NCBI GenBank assembly: GCA_963920765.1 | Contig: OY987245.1 | Coordinates: 13,284,727 to 13,348,726, forward strand | From: Ulota crispa | Lineage: Eukaryota > Streptophyta > Bryopsida > Orthotrichales > Orthotrichaceae | DNA: 64,000 nt | Reading direction: 5' to 3' | Shown here: positions 47,623 through 58,344 of the stretch, in pieces | How the letters are laid out: each line of letters opens with the position of its first letter | Position numbering within the stretch: the stretch's first letter is position 1 | Translations under genes and position numbers: made by a program | Notes under the pieces: generated by a model | Database searches by the model: none | Seen by the model: only the letters and a program-made list of their open reading frames with translations | What the model was told of the DNA's origin: nothing

Positions 47623-48350
47623 CTATATTAATAATTGAATATCAGGCAGTTGCACTCGATGCTTTCATAAGGACAATTTCACAAAGTTCATCTTTAGTTC
47701 CACTTAAAAATAGAGTAAAGTACAAGTTCAACTTAAATTATAAATAAAAGAAATTCAATTTAAGGGGTACGGGGTAGGGAGTGGAGGGCATAATTCCATC
47801 AATACAACGGGTGTGTATACTAGTTTATATATATAATAAAATACCGTGCAGTTGTGGTCGTGGCGATTGCACTCGATCATTCCACAAGTGAGGATGACGA
47901 TTCTGCAAAGCCTATCTTTAGTTTCACTTTAAAATAGAGTATAGTACAAGCACTAGAAGAAAAACAAGGAGAAACGACTGCCACAAATCACAACGCTAGG
48001 TCACCAAAATTGCCTTGCAATTATACAAACAACTGCACGACTAGCGCACAACTACAATCTAGTCGTGCAGTTGTTGTGCAGTTGTTTGTGCAGTTGCAAG
48101 GCAATTTTGGTGATCTAGTCGTTATGATTTGTGGCACTCGTTTATCCTTATTTTTCTTCTAGTGAAGTTTCACTAAAATTTTAAATAAAACAAAGTAAAA
48201 TTTGAGAGGCACAAGGATAGGGGGCATGGGGATAGAGGGCATATGGATAGGGGACACATAGACATGGGGGGACGGGGTCATGCGAGGCATGGGGGACACA
48301 ATCTCATTGGTATGATGGGCAATATATTAGTATATATATAAGAGCGTTTG
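47623..48350 (+). repeat. Tandem pair of a ~210-300-bp repeat
   Basis: Copy 1 (about 47623-47834) and copy 2 (about 47835-48350) share GCAGTTG, ATTGCACTCGAT, CATCTTTAGTT/CTATCTTTAGTT, AAATAGAGTA(A/T)AGTACAAG, then a G-rich block and TATA(C/T)TAGT with TATATATA at the end. Copy 2 is interrupted by the CACTA MITE at 47951-48164. The ends (CTAGT, then a TA run) recall Helitron 3' ends, but no hairpin is convincing. Copy 2 has an expanded GGGGACA/GGGCATGG segment. Confidence 0.7.
47951..48164. mobile_element. CACTA MITE, 214 bp
   Basis: Ends CACTAGAAGAAAAACAAGG and TTTTTCTTCTAGTG. The AAG duplication sits on both sides (47948-47950 and 48165-48167). The element is largely palindromic (GACTAG/CTAGTC near the centre; CAAGGCAATTTTGGTGA repeats inverted). 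The neighbouring repeat copy at 47.7 kb shows the empty site (GTACAAGTTCAAC). The terminal sequence equals that at 62971 for 14 bases, not that of the 30.6-kb element, so a different CACTA family mobilised it. Confidence 0.9.
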
Positions 48351-48359
48351 CACATTACA

Positions 48360-48590
48360 TGCAAAGGGTTTGATATAAAATAGAAACACCTATCTCTACC
48401 ATGTCCCCATAGGCGTCACCTCTAACAAGTATAAAATCAAATGGTTATGGGTGACAAAGTGATGGTTGTGGCTTTGTGGTTGACAGAGTGATGGTTATAG
48501 GTGATGAAATGATGATTATGGGTAACAAAGTGGTGGTTTTGGGTGATGAAAATGATCATTTTGAGTGACCCATCTCACTATTTAAGAACC
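48360..48590. repeat. Degenerate GGTGATGAAAATGATGGTTATG-like short repeats
   Basis: A run of units close to GGTGACAAAGTGATGGTT(G/A)TGG occurs four or five times between about 48447 and 48570, with spacing of roughly 25-33 bp. No coding signal. Confidence 0.6.
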
Positions 48591-48595
48591 ATTAA

Positions 48596-48666
48596 CCCCT
48601 AAATACCCAAGGCACTGATTTCTAGTGTAAAATCCACCAAAATTTGGTGCCGCATGCATTTAGGGG
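48596..48666. mobile_element. 71-bp TTAA-flanked mini-element
   Basis: Ends CCCCTAAATACCC and GCATTTAGGGG; TTAA on both sides (48592-48595 and 48667-48670). The inner GGCAC/GTGCC also pair. It looks like an internally deleted relative of the 56032-56666 element, whose end is TCCCTAAATGCCCAAGG. Confidence 0.6.
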
Positions 48667-48674
48667 TTAAGCAT

Positions 48675-50640
48675 TTTTTTAGCATCTCTTACACACAACT
48701 ATATTATTTATTGATTTTGGACTTTGAAAAACTTTGTGAACAAATGCTTGTAATTGGGACTTTGAAATTGATGCCAATATTTTTGATTTCCTCTTCCTAA
48801 CTTGACAATATTATTTTTAAAGTTCATCAATTGATTTTCCTACTCCAAAATCCTTAAATTGACGCTTATGGGTGTTGCTACCTTATCTTGTACTTGGATG
48901 ATATGTGTTTTGAGCCCTTCAAAGTGTTCCCTTGACACCCAAATCTAGTGTGTCAAGTAATGGCATTTGAAATTACTATTCATCTTAAGTTCAGTGAGCT
49001 CTATCTTATATTCCACTTAATGATTGGTTGATTTACTATTTATGGAGCACATTTGAAGAGTAAAGTAATGGACAACTAGAAATTTGAGGACTTTTCAAAT
49101 TAAAACAAATGTAAACTCTTAGCAAGTTAGTGATTGCATGTAAGGGTGCGGATGCTCTAACATCTTTGTGACGTCTTTTGAAAAACACCAAAGTTTTTAA
49201 GATTGCAACATGAAAAGCTGCATGATCCCTCCCAAAGAAAACTCTATTTCACAATGAGACATGGACATGGTTGAAATGCAATTGTGAAACATTGACATAA
49301 TAAAGAAAGGAAAAAAGTAGACTAATTTGGTGTGCAATTGGGTTACAAATTTGCTTGTTCAAGGCCTCACACCAAACGTCCACTAAAAAAGTTACATATC
49401 CAGTCTAAATGTTGACTTTATTATGCATGAGATTTGTACTTGATCTTGAAACACACCCAAACCCTATGCTGTTCCCATAACCCCCACAAAATTAGGTAGG
49501 AAGGTATTTTTTATTTGGCACTTGAAAGTGGTACTTGCATTATCCACTTGGTCAAGTCTAATATAGTGCGTTGTAAAGTTGCACTTCTAATTTAGTTCTA
49601 AGTTTACCACTTCGGACCTTGCAAATATGTGTGAATCTACTGTAGAAAAAAAATTCCTTGCTCATATTGAGAGGGAGCTTGTAAATACAAGATTTATTCA
49701 CTTTTTTTTGGTATTACAAGTGTTCTCAATTTGCAAATATGTATGCAATCTAAATGTGTATAAAATCTCATTCCCAAAACTCTTGCTATAGTAATTGGCA
49801 AGACTATATGTAATTGACAAGACCACGTATGAGCTTATCTTTGGTAATATTTATTTGATAAAATTTAATTGACACTATAAACATCCAAACTAATTGTGCC
49901 AAGAACTATTTTAGAACAAATAAATGTAAGAACCCACCAAATAAAAACAAGAGAAATATGAATGGTCACTTGATTCTTTTTGTTTTTTCCTTTTCCTTTG
50001 TAGTTAGAGTCACTTTGAGAATCTAGTTAACGCTACCTATTATAGCAATTTCTGCATTCACTAATATGGTAGTTACTTTTATAGCCTGAGCACAACTTTC
50101 AATGAATCACAACAAGAAAATTATTACAAACATTGTTGAATGATTGCGATTTTTTCCTCTAAACACATGCCTAACATTGTTACCCTTTCGCAAGTGTTCA
50201 TTATCATTCACTATAATGACCTACGCCATACATAACTAAACCTTGGCAGTCCAAAGTTCAAAAATTATAATTTGAGTATATTTTTTGGGAATACGTGCAA
50301 AACATTGTGAGATCTCCAATGTTTTTCTTATTCATTGGATAGTCTCAAAAAAAACTTGGTTCATTCTTATGGAGATCTCTCAATTTTTGCACAATCCACA
50401 ATTAAGGAAGATGACCATAAAGTCTATAATTGCATGAAAAATCAAAATTTAGATAATTATGACATCTTTGCTTTTACATTCACAATGCATGTTGTGTTAT
50501 TCCTCCTCTTCACATGTTTGTTGAACACTCAACATTTTGACAATTGTAGAATGTTCCTTTCCTAATCATTTATTGCGAATAGCCTCTTAGCTAGGTTTAT
50601 TGCACAGACGCTAATGTGGGGTACCTTGACGGTAGAAAGT
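48675..50640. other. Gene-free stretch with repeat fragments
   Basis: A solo end of the TA-type MITE lies near 48862 (CGCTTATGGGTGTTGC). The stretch from about 48.94 to 49.16 kb resembles part of the 51405-51808 element (ACTATTCATCTTAAGTTCAGTGA). The rest shows only short frames, including an unrecognised 76-codon frame at 50335-50565. Confidence 0.4.
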
Positions 50641-51120
50641 TTTAGCTTTTTTACAAACAAGGATAAAAATTAAAATGTGTCCCGTGTTTTAGCGTTGTTC
50701 AATTGTATCCTTCTGTGTGACTCTAAACTAAATCAAGATCTTTGAATCCAAGCGTGAACTTAGTCTTCCCTAATTCAATTTCCTGAGGCTTATAATAATA
50801 TGTAAACTTTTACACGTTATGGTTGGTGAAAAAAATAAAGCTTTTCCATCCGACCCCCACATCAACGTATGTGGAGTAAACCAAACTCCTCTTGGTTTGG
50901 TTAGATGACATGCTACATAGTGGGACCAAAGAGGCAAAATCTCATTGTTTTTACAAACCACGGTAAGAGTAATAATATGCCCCCTATTTTGGTATTGTTC
51001 AATGATATCTTCCTTTAGGGTTTTAGATTAAACCATGATCTTTGAATCTGAATTTGAATTCAAAATTCTCAAATTCAATCTCTTGATTTTAAATGTCTAA
51101 ACATTCACATTTTCTAGCCT
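50640..51120. repeat. Two diverged copies of the 31.8-kb foldback unit
   Basis: Both copies run from TTTTTACAAAC through a TTGTTCAAT(T/G) block, then AATCAAGATCTTTGAATCC or ACCATGATCTTTGAATCT and a C(T/A)AATTCAAT block. They correspond to the right arm of the foldback at 31783-32124. Confidence 0.6.
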
Positions 51121-51404
51121 ATGAAAAAATTGACATTTTCTACTTTGGCCCTACACAAAATCATGATGTTTAAAGGAGTCTCCACTAATCTTTGCATGTT
51201 GTTCAAAGGTTTCCATTGATTTTTGAAGGGCCCTCAAGTTCCTTGATCTCCATTCATGCGTTTCAAATAGGTGACCTTGCGCTTCAACATGCCCCACAAA
51301 TAATCATTTGACCACTTATTAAGGAAATTAGAGGATATAGTTCAATAGACTTAGGATGAATAATGATGAATAGTGGCTTGAAGGGCCCTTATTAGAAATG
51401 ATAA

Positions 51405-51808
51405 GGCATCTCCACCGGTGGCTCAAACATGCTCAAAGTGCATGAAAAGTGTTGAGGCCCCTCTGAAAACCCTCTCAAGACACTTTGTCCTACTGTGTCT
51501 AGCAAAGGCCCTTCAAGACACTATTCATCTTAAGTTTAGTGAACTTTATCTATCCCCTACTTTCCTTGATAAGGGGTCAATTAATTATTTGTGAGATGTG
51601 TTGGAGTCCAAGGCCACCTTTTTGAAAAGAATGGTTGAAAATCAAGGGGCTTGAGGGCCAACCAAACAAAGGGAAAACTTTGAAGAAGTTTAGACTGGTG
51701 AAGATGCTCTAAGACAAAGTTTCTTGAGAGGATTTTGAAAGGACCCTCTGCACTTTTCATACACTTTGGGCGTGTGTCATACCGTAGGAGAACACCTGTG
51801 AAGATGCC
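51405..51808. mobile_element. TIR element, 404 bp
   Basis: Terminal inverted repeats of about 95 bases: GGCATCTCCACCGGTG at the left and GGCATCTTCACAGGTG inverted at the right, then CAAAGTG(C/T)ATGAAAAGTG and CCTCTCAAGA(C/A)ACTTTGTC on both sides. The middle has an ATTCATCTTAAGTTTAGTGAAC block also found near 48.98 kb. No clean target duplication was found. Confidence 0.7.
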
Positions 51809-51829
51809 CTGACCTCAGCCAGCCCCTCT

Positions 51830-52319
51830 CACCTTGACTGGCTGAACAGTGTTATTGTTTGGAGTTGTGGGCAAAGCCCAGAAAAATGTTGAGCTGCGGC
51901 GATAGTTAGCATAAGAAAGAATGGCTGGATGTGAGCCAGCCAAAAGTTTGCACAAAAGGGAGGCGGTGGTGGTGATAAGTCAATGGTCCAAATGCTTGTG
52001 CAGCAAATTGATAAGTCGTTTAAATCATTCCCTTAATCTATGACCCCACCAAAAGATGAAATAAAAAACCCGAAAGGCAAAAAATTCGAAAACCCAAAAG
52101 GCAAGGAACCTAAAATCTTGGAAAGAGGGAATCAAGTTTATAATAAACAAGAGCCCAAAGCAGAGACGGGTAATGCGAGCTGCCCCGGGTAGTACCGACG
52201 CCGGGTCCCCTCAGAACTCGAGCTTATCGCCATGACCTCAGTGCAGCCGAATCAAGTAACAGCCCCTACTCGGCGTCAGTTCCGACCTCTCGCACTACCC
52301 ACCGACTGAAAACTCTAAG
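51830..52319. other. Gene-free stretch with GC-rich inverted ends
   Basis: The block at about 52169-52301 is GC-rich and starts GGGTAATGCGAG and ends CTCGCACTACCC, with GACGCCG inside each end, like a small TIR element of about 130 bp. No target duplication is clear. Confidence 0.4.
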
Positions 52320-52323
52320 TTAA

Positions 52324-52728
52324 CCCCTGAACGTCACAAAAGCCCTTGCGGCCGTATGTATGGTTGTATGTACAGAGGTATTTGAGTTGTTATGAGGGCT
52401 TTCCAATTTTTTTTATGCACCCATCATCATACAACCCTTCAATATGTATAATTGTAACACTTAATTTCCAGCTAATTCAAACTTCTGAATATTAGTTGCG
52501 ACCTAACCTTAAAGAGTCCTTGGGCTTTGGAGCTACGGTACCAAATACAGTCGCAACCAATATTTAGAAGTTTGAATCAGCTAGAAATTAAGTGTTACAA
52601 TTATACATATTGAAGGGTTGTATGATGATGGGTGCATAAAAAAAATTGGAAAGCCCTCATAACAACTCAAATACCTCTGTACATACAACCATACATACGG
52701 CCGCAAGGGCTTTCGTGACGTTCAGGGG
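52324..52728. mobile_element. Near-perfect palindromic TTAA MITE, 405 bp
   Basis: TTAA on both sides (52320-52323 and 52729-52732). The arms (52324-52503 and 52548-52728) differ at only a few positions; ends CCCCTGAACGTCAC. The arms share AAGCCCTTGCGGCCGTATG and TGCACCCATCATCATACAAC. The high arm identity suggests recent activity or a recent foldback. It is the intact relative of 349-572. Confidence 0.85.
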
Positions 52729-52734
52729 TTAAGT

Positions 52735-53780
52735 AGACTATCAAAATCACCGCCTTTTGCAACAAAAGTAAGAATTGCGTAGGTAAGAGCATATTCTGCC
52801 ACCTGCTTGAAGACCCTTCCGAAACAAGGTTTTGAGGGGACAGTAGCACAAAGTATCAAAGCTAGGCATGGAGTTGCCCTGCAATTTGGCATGGGCATCA
52901 AGGCAATTGGAAATTGAGCTTGGGTGTGGAGTTGCAATCTGTTCGGCATCAAGTAATCGGAGAGCGAGGGAGCTTGGAACCCTAATTTTGTCCTTTTTGC
53001 TTCCACATGCGTGCCAGGGGCCATGAAGGGGTCTTGTACAAAGCTAGGATTTGACATGAATGTGACTCAAATATAAAGGCCCCACGCTTGCACATCGACA
53101 AGTCTAGTGCTATTGGGGACTTGAAACAAGGAGGCCGTTACGAGTTGAACCCACGAGGCTCATTTAGCAAGTGGAAGGAGATGCTCTAAGGGCCTCAAGC
53201 CAAAAGGTATTCTAACATTTAAGTCACTAGGAAGGAGGGTAAAGCCAAAGTAATTGTTGGTGCAAACATGAGATTGCATGTGCATGAGGCCCTTAGCCTA
53301 CACAAACATTGTTGAGAGAAAATATTGTCACATGCAAGAGTGATGTTATGTAGCTATGATTTCACTCCTCAATTTCTATCATTTTGTTCACAAGTATAAG
53401 AGCAACTAAAAATGCAAAGGATTTTGTTCAAGCGCCGTTTACATTTACATATTACTCTTAATCCCTACAAGTGCAAGGGGAGAATCTTAAATCTCACGCT
53501 AGACTTAGGGACGATTTGCACTATGTTCCATGTTCCATCCTTGCAAGTCCTAACTCAACATGAAATCCCTTCTTTGTTGAATTAGTAAAGGCAAAGAGAA
53601 GTATTAAACAAAGTCACGGATATTTTTTGCAAAATCATTAGTGAGACTTGAGGTGAGAGTTGGATTTAGCAAATTGTCAACCCAAACCTTTAGTGAAGTT
53701 GCACCTTCTTTGGTGCCAAAACTTTTAGAAAGTGATGCAATTGAAGCAATTTGCAATGAAAAGGGATGTGAAACTTAGGA
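52735..53780. other. Gene-free stretch
   Basis: A minus-strand frame at 53057-52722 (111 codons) overlaps the TTAA element end and shows no motif. A solo GGAGATGCTCTAAGGGCC end, like those of Harbinger-type MITEs, lies near 53180. Otherwise nothing is supported. Confidence 0.4.
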
Positions 53781-53784
53781 TGTA

Positions 53785-54143
53785 CTCCCTCCGTCCCAAA
53801 ATGATCTTCATGTTACACAAAATGTTGTAGATAAAGCTCAAAAAGAATCATTTTTCAAATTTTTTTGGACTTGTGAATAGAGTTTGATGTCCTCCTATTG
53901 TTCTGAAATTTTGAGTTTCAAATTAGTTTTCAAAGTGTGGTTTCAAAGTGCTTGAAATTTGAATTTTTGAGGTATTTTTGAAGAGCACCGGTGGCCACTC
54001 ACTTGATGGCATAGGATTGGTTAGCATGCCCATGCTTTTGGACTATAAGCAAATGTCACTAGCTCCCTTCCTCCTCCAACAAGAAGATCATTTTGGGACA
54101 CTAAAGAAAGGTCAACAGGAAGATCATTTTGGGACATAGGGAG
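53785..54143. mobile_element. Stowaway MITE (Tc1/mariner), 359 bp
   Basis: The left end CTCCCTCCGTCCCAAAATG is the classic Stowaway terminus; the right end CATTTTGGGACATAGGGAG mirrors it. TA flanks both sides (53783-53784 and 54144-54145). An extra internal AGATCATTTTGGGAC near 54085 shows a partial duplication of the right end. No coding. Confidence 0.9.
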
Positions 54144-54289
54144 TAGTACAAAGTGCTAAATCCCAACTTTTGATTTGACACAAATCCAATTCTCACATTT
54201 TAGTGGGCCTCAAAATGTGGGACATAGAGTGAACCACCCTTCAATGACTCTGATAGCATGTTTGTGGGTGAAAGTAAATTTTTATCAAA

Positions 54290-56020
54290 AATGTAAGAAT
54301 GTGTTCATATTCTTGGGTTGGTCAAATTTATCCCTTTCTGTGGTTCCAAAAATAATCAGGGTCTTTAAATCCAAATATGAATTTGAAATTCTCTAGTTCA
54401 ATCTCTTTGATAGCAAATTTTCAAGTCCTTCCATTTTGTGGTATATACAAAACCGGAGCTTTTTCACCGTGACCTAGTAGACATGCTATTAGAACCATCA
54501 AGTTTAATGTGAGATTTAATGTTATTAGGTGCAAGGGGTATGTAGGTAGAATGAATCATGACCTAAGAATTTTTCAAAAACAAGAATCATTTTTGTGTTA
54601 TTTTTTATTTTTTTAATCATTGTGTTATGAAATGATTTGAAGTCTTGTACAAAAAATCCTAAAGGGAAACTTCTATGCGTGAACACTTTTGGCAAATTTT
54701 ATAAAAGATAAATAATGAATTAATACTCATGTGTGGAGTGTGGCTTATTTGCAAAAGAAGAATTGGTAAATTTGGTTGGCTTGTTTCAAAGAGGGAGCAA
54801 TATTCTTTAGAAGTTTTGGTTGATTAAAAAATGGTTAAATTTAGTACTTGAAATTGACTTGCAGCCAAAAGACATTACAATTATGCAACTTACTCTAAAA
54901 ACTTATGAGATGGTCAATTTGGCACTTGAAGTTGACTTGCAATCAAAAGACACTACAATTATGCAACTTGCTATAATAAATTTTGAAACTTGCAAGTCTG
55001 GTTTCAACTAGGGCAAGTATTATAATTCTAGACTAAAGGTGTTATTTTTAGAGTATTCTTGCAATGTATCATGCATCTATTTTGGATAAAAACATCACTT
55101 GTAGAAATCTCTTGAAGATTTGATGACAATACCTTGAGAATTATAGCACATTTTAGATTTAGTTAACAACAACACAATCCTACTTGTTCATTAGTTTCCT
55201 CCCTACTCATATAGAAACTGTTGACAAAAAATTCATTTGAAGATGTGAGACCATATTACAAAGTCATGGACAGAAAATCGTAATCATTTTTTTATAATGT
55301 TCTTGTGCAATCAATACTTCACCAAATCTAAAACTGGCTACATATTTGAAAAGCTTAGAAAAAGGAGTAAATTGTGTTAAATTTTGACTTAAATCTAATT
55401 AGGAAAAGTATTGGAATCCTTTGTTTGAAAAAATCATCAAGTTATGATTTAAACGCTTTTAAATCACTATAAATTTGTCAACAATTAACCACCTATATGT
55501 TCTCAACTTGTTTTCAATGTACAACATGCTTGCTTGAATTGAGACAATTTCCACTTTTAAGAGGCTATTAAAAGCCACAAAGATGTCGGTGATGCTAAAA
55601 ACGTTGATGAATATGACATACTCATTTGTTCAAATTACATTTGGCATGAACTAAAAGCATAAATTAAGAGTGAATTAGGAGTAATCCACTCTTCAAATTC
55701 TAACACATTTTGTCTCCCTTAGTAAGCTTTTCAAATATGTAATCTCTTTTAAATTTGATAAAAATTTGAGTATGTGAGAGGGGTTTGAATGAGGACTATG
55801 ACTTTATATCCAAGACTCTACCAGTATGTGTATGTACCTTGGATCGTTGCCAACTTGACTTGCACATGAAAATTTGTCATATGCACCCAATAATATAACA
55901 AACCACATGGTTAATTAATAAATGCAATTAGCATTCTAAGCATATTGGGATGTACTTCATTCATTTCACACGGCTTGTATAGTAAGCGCAGCGCATAAAA
56001 TAATTTATTGTCTGTATTCT
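54290..56020. other. AT-rich gene-free stretch
   Basis: It contains a diverged foldback-unit copy (54.29-54.43 kb, with GGGTCTTTAAATCCAAATATG) and a local duplication at about 54838-55000: TTGACTTGCA(G/A)(C/T)CAAAAGACA(T/C)TACAATTATGCAACTT repeats with a spacing of 84 bp. No gene is supported. Confidence 0.45.
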
Positions 56021-56031
56021 TAGGACTTTAA

Positions 56032-56666
56032 TCCCTAAATGCCCAAGGCATCCAATCTGGGTGTTTGCAAAATTTTGAAGACAAATAAAATCTCATCAAA
56101 TCACTATTTTTGGTATTTTTTTTGAACAAAAGTTTGTTTTGAAGTCTATTTTCAACATCATTTTGAAAATGAATGTTCATGATTTTCTATTTAGTATTTT
56201 GTACAAGGATGTTCAGTGCAATCTTGAGTTTTCTAGTGTTGGAAGATTTTGAAAATGAGTCTCAAATACACTAGAGCTTGGAGAAAAGTCCGCATTAGAA
56301 ATCCATTTAAAAAAAGTACAGGAGTAGATTTTGAAAGCCGTAAATTGGTTTAGGTTAAACATATAATGACCTTAAACCTCATATCTTTTTGATGACCAAC
56401 TTCTTAGCGTTAACATGTGAAATGAGGATTAGAAAACTTCAAGTCACTTTTGCAGTTTTAACACCCTCATGTTCAAACGTTATAATCTTTCAAACTATAA
56501 GTGATATTGTTGTGCTTTCTTTTTCCATGTAATCTCTAACATGTCAAATTTAAATGTGTATAGTTATAGTTTAAAAAAACTTGATGAGATCTATGAAAAG
56601 ATTGATTGATTGTTCACATTCTTGAAAATGCCAAGAAATTCAGAAAGACCTTGGGCATTTAGGACT
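56032..56666. mobile_element. TTAA-flanked element, 635 bp
   Basis: TTAA on both sides (56028-56031 and 56667-56670), with the longer flank GGACTTTAA also present on both sides. Ends TCCCTAAATGCCCAAGG and CCTTGGGCATTTAGGACT are inverted repeats. If the duplication were ACTTTAA(T/C), a hAT element would be an alternative. The interior has no coding. Confidence 0.65.
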
Positions 56667-56679
56667 TTAACAAGCCGAC

Positions 56680-57640
56680 TCATTAGTCAGTTTTTTATAA
56701 TTTTAATTGAAACTTGAAAGTCCAAATACTGGCTGAAGAGTCGTAGTACGAAAGACCAAGATAATAAGGCAAAATATTTACTCCGTAATTTTCAGCCTGA
56801 ATTGTATTTTGTTGCAAGTATTGAAAGAAACTAGTATTAGAACAACAGCACAAGCACCTTGAGTGCCACTTCACACTCTGGTCAAAGGTTGTGAGGTTGT
56901 TGATTACTATCAATTAGATTGCAAGAAATCAAGGCTTTGGCCTTTTGATCTTTTATACTAGAGGTCAAAATTTAAAATCTCTCATCCTTTATGATATCAT
57001 TTTTTCATTCAAAATAATACTTTCTTAAAAGAAGTTTGGATCAAGCAAACATGGAGACCCAAACTATATATGATTGAGAGGCGTCAATTTATTTCATAAA
57101 GTAATAAGAAATTGACAAGATCTAAACTATTAGATTTGGAAAGTCTAATAAATGTTGAAAATTTGGACTTTGGGCTTGGCCTTTGGAGGTTTCACACTAA
57201 GGGCAGCCAAAATTTTCAAGAATAATATGTTTTCCCTATTTTAAGCCCATTTCTTTGGCTTTTGGTCACTCAATCCCTCGGCCTCTTGACTTGGTTGGCT
57301 ATAGTGTAAAGCGGGCCTAAGACTAAGGATCATTGCCACCTTGGACTTAGTGGGGGAGGGTAGATGATATGCCATTTAGTGACCCAAGGGTAGAAATTTT
57401 AAGTTTTTTCACCCATCAAAAGTTGTAAGAGTTTAAATGCTTACTATCAAGAGGTTGCATTTGAGAGTTTGCATTCAGATTTGGATTTAGAGACCTTGAT
57501 TTTGACTAGAGATACGTTGGACAAAACTGAACAAGTCCAACACAAGGGACAAACTATTACTTTTAACCTTGTTTGAAAAAATCTGGTTGAAGTTGAAACT
57601 ACTCACTAAAAAATAATTAGATTTCATTTTTAAAAAAAAA
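56680..57640. other. Gene-free stretch with one foldback-unit copy
   Basis: The copy spans about 57.41-57.58 kb (TTGGATTTAGAGACCTTGAT, ATTACTTTTAACCTTGTTTG). A 72-codon minus frame at 56913-56695 shows no motif. Confidence 0.4.
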
Positions 57641-57666
57641 AGCAAACTTTACTATAGTATTTATTA

Positions 57667-57868
57667 CTAGTGGACCCTTGTACCCGCCGTTCTAACGGTT
57701 TACCATCATGGGAGGGGTTTAGGCGTACACCTCCTATTCCCGTGTATACCCCATCCCCAAGAACAACCATAACCGCCACATAACCGCCATTTAATCTTCT
57801 TGGAGCAACACCCAACTACCCAACTAATGAAATGAAGCCTATTATTAGTATAGATGTATTAGTATAGA
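57667..57868 (-). mobile_element. Short non-autonomous Helitron, 202 bp
   Basis: Read on the minus strand it starts TCTATACTAATACATC, the common plant Helitron 5' end, directly after an A. It ends with the hairpin CCGTTAGAACGG, then CGGGTACAAGGGTCCACTAG, followed by T. An A|T target with no duplication, TC start and CTAG end with a hairpin about 20 bases before it are all Helitron traits. A second, inner TCTATACTAATA at 57854-57843 repeats the 5' end. No Rep/helicase. Confidence 0.8.
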
Positions 57869-57886
57869 TGTAGACATAGAAACTGC

Positions 57887-58340
57887 ATGGTACAATCCAA
57901 TGAAAAGCTTGATGAAAATGAAAAACTTGATGAAAATGAAAAACACCTGATTTTAACCGGTGAAGTCAATATTTCTCCTCAGCCCGAGGGGGCAGTAATT
58001 AATATTTTGAAAGCAAACGGGGGGTCAGCTTTTATTACAGTCGGTGCTATCGGTATCTTCATGCAGTGCGCACGTGGCTGTGACCGTTGAAATGGTGCAG
58101 AGATCATCATGGTACACTTGCTGACTCACCTCGGTACGGGTAGCGGATGGGGCCCACCTACGACGGGCAGATACAGTCGGTTAATTAGCTTTTTCTTTTC
58201 ATTTGGAGGTTGGACCAGTTGGTGCCCGTCTTCTTCGTTCAACGCACGCGGTATAAGCCGACAAATAAGGTAACCGTACCCAAACGTTAGCGGTCCTCAT
58301 CAATGTACGGGGAGTACAGTAGAACTCCTGTAAGCTAACA
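57887..58340 (+). CDS. 67-codon ORF in a GC-richer island (uncertain)
   Basis: The frame at 57887-58090 starts with an acidic tandem repeat (LDENEK twice, from an 18-bp DNA repeat), then GEVNISPQPEGAVINILKAN. No motif is recognised. It begins 19 bp outside the Helitron's 5' end. The following 250 bp are GC-rich with GGGGCCCACC and look like promoter or former exon sequence. Possibly a first exon, with no partner found. Confidence 0.25.
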
Positions 58341-58344
58341 TCTT

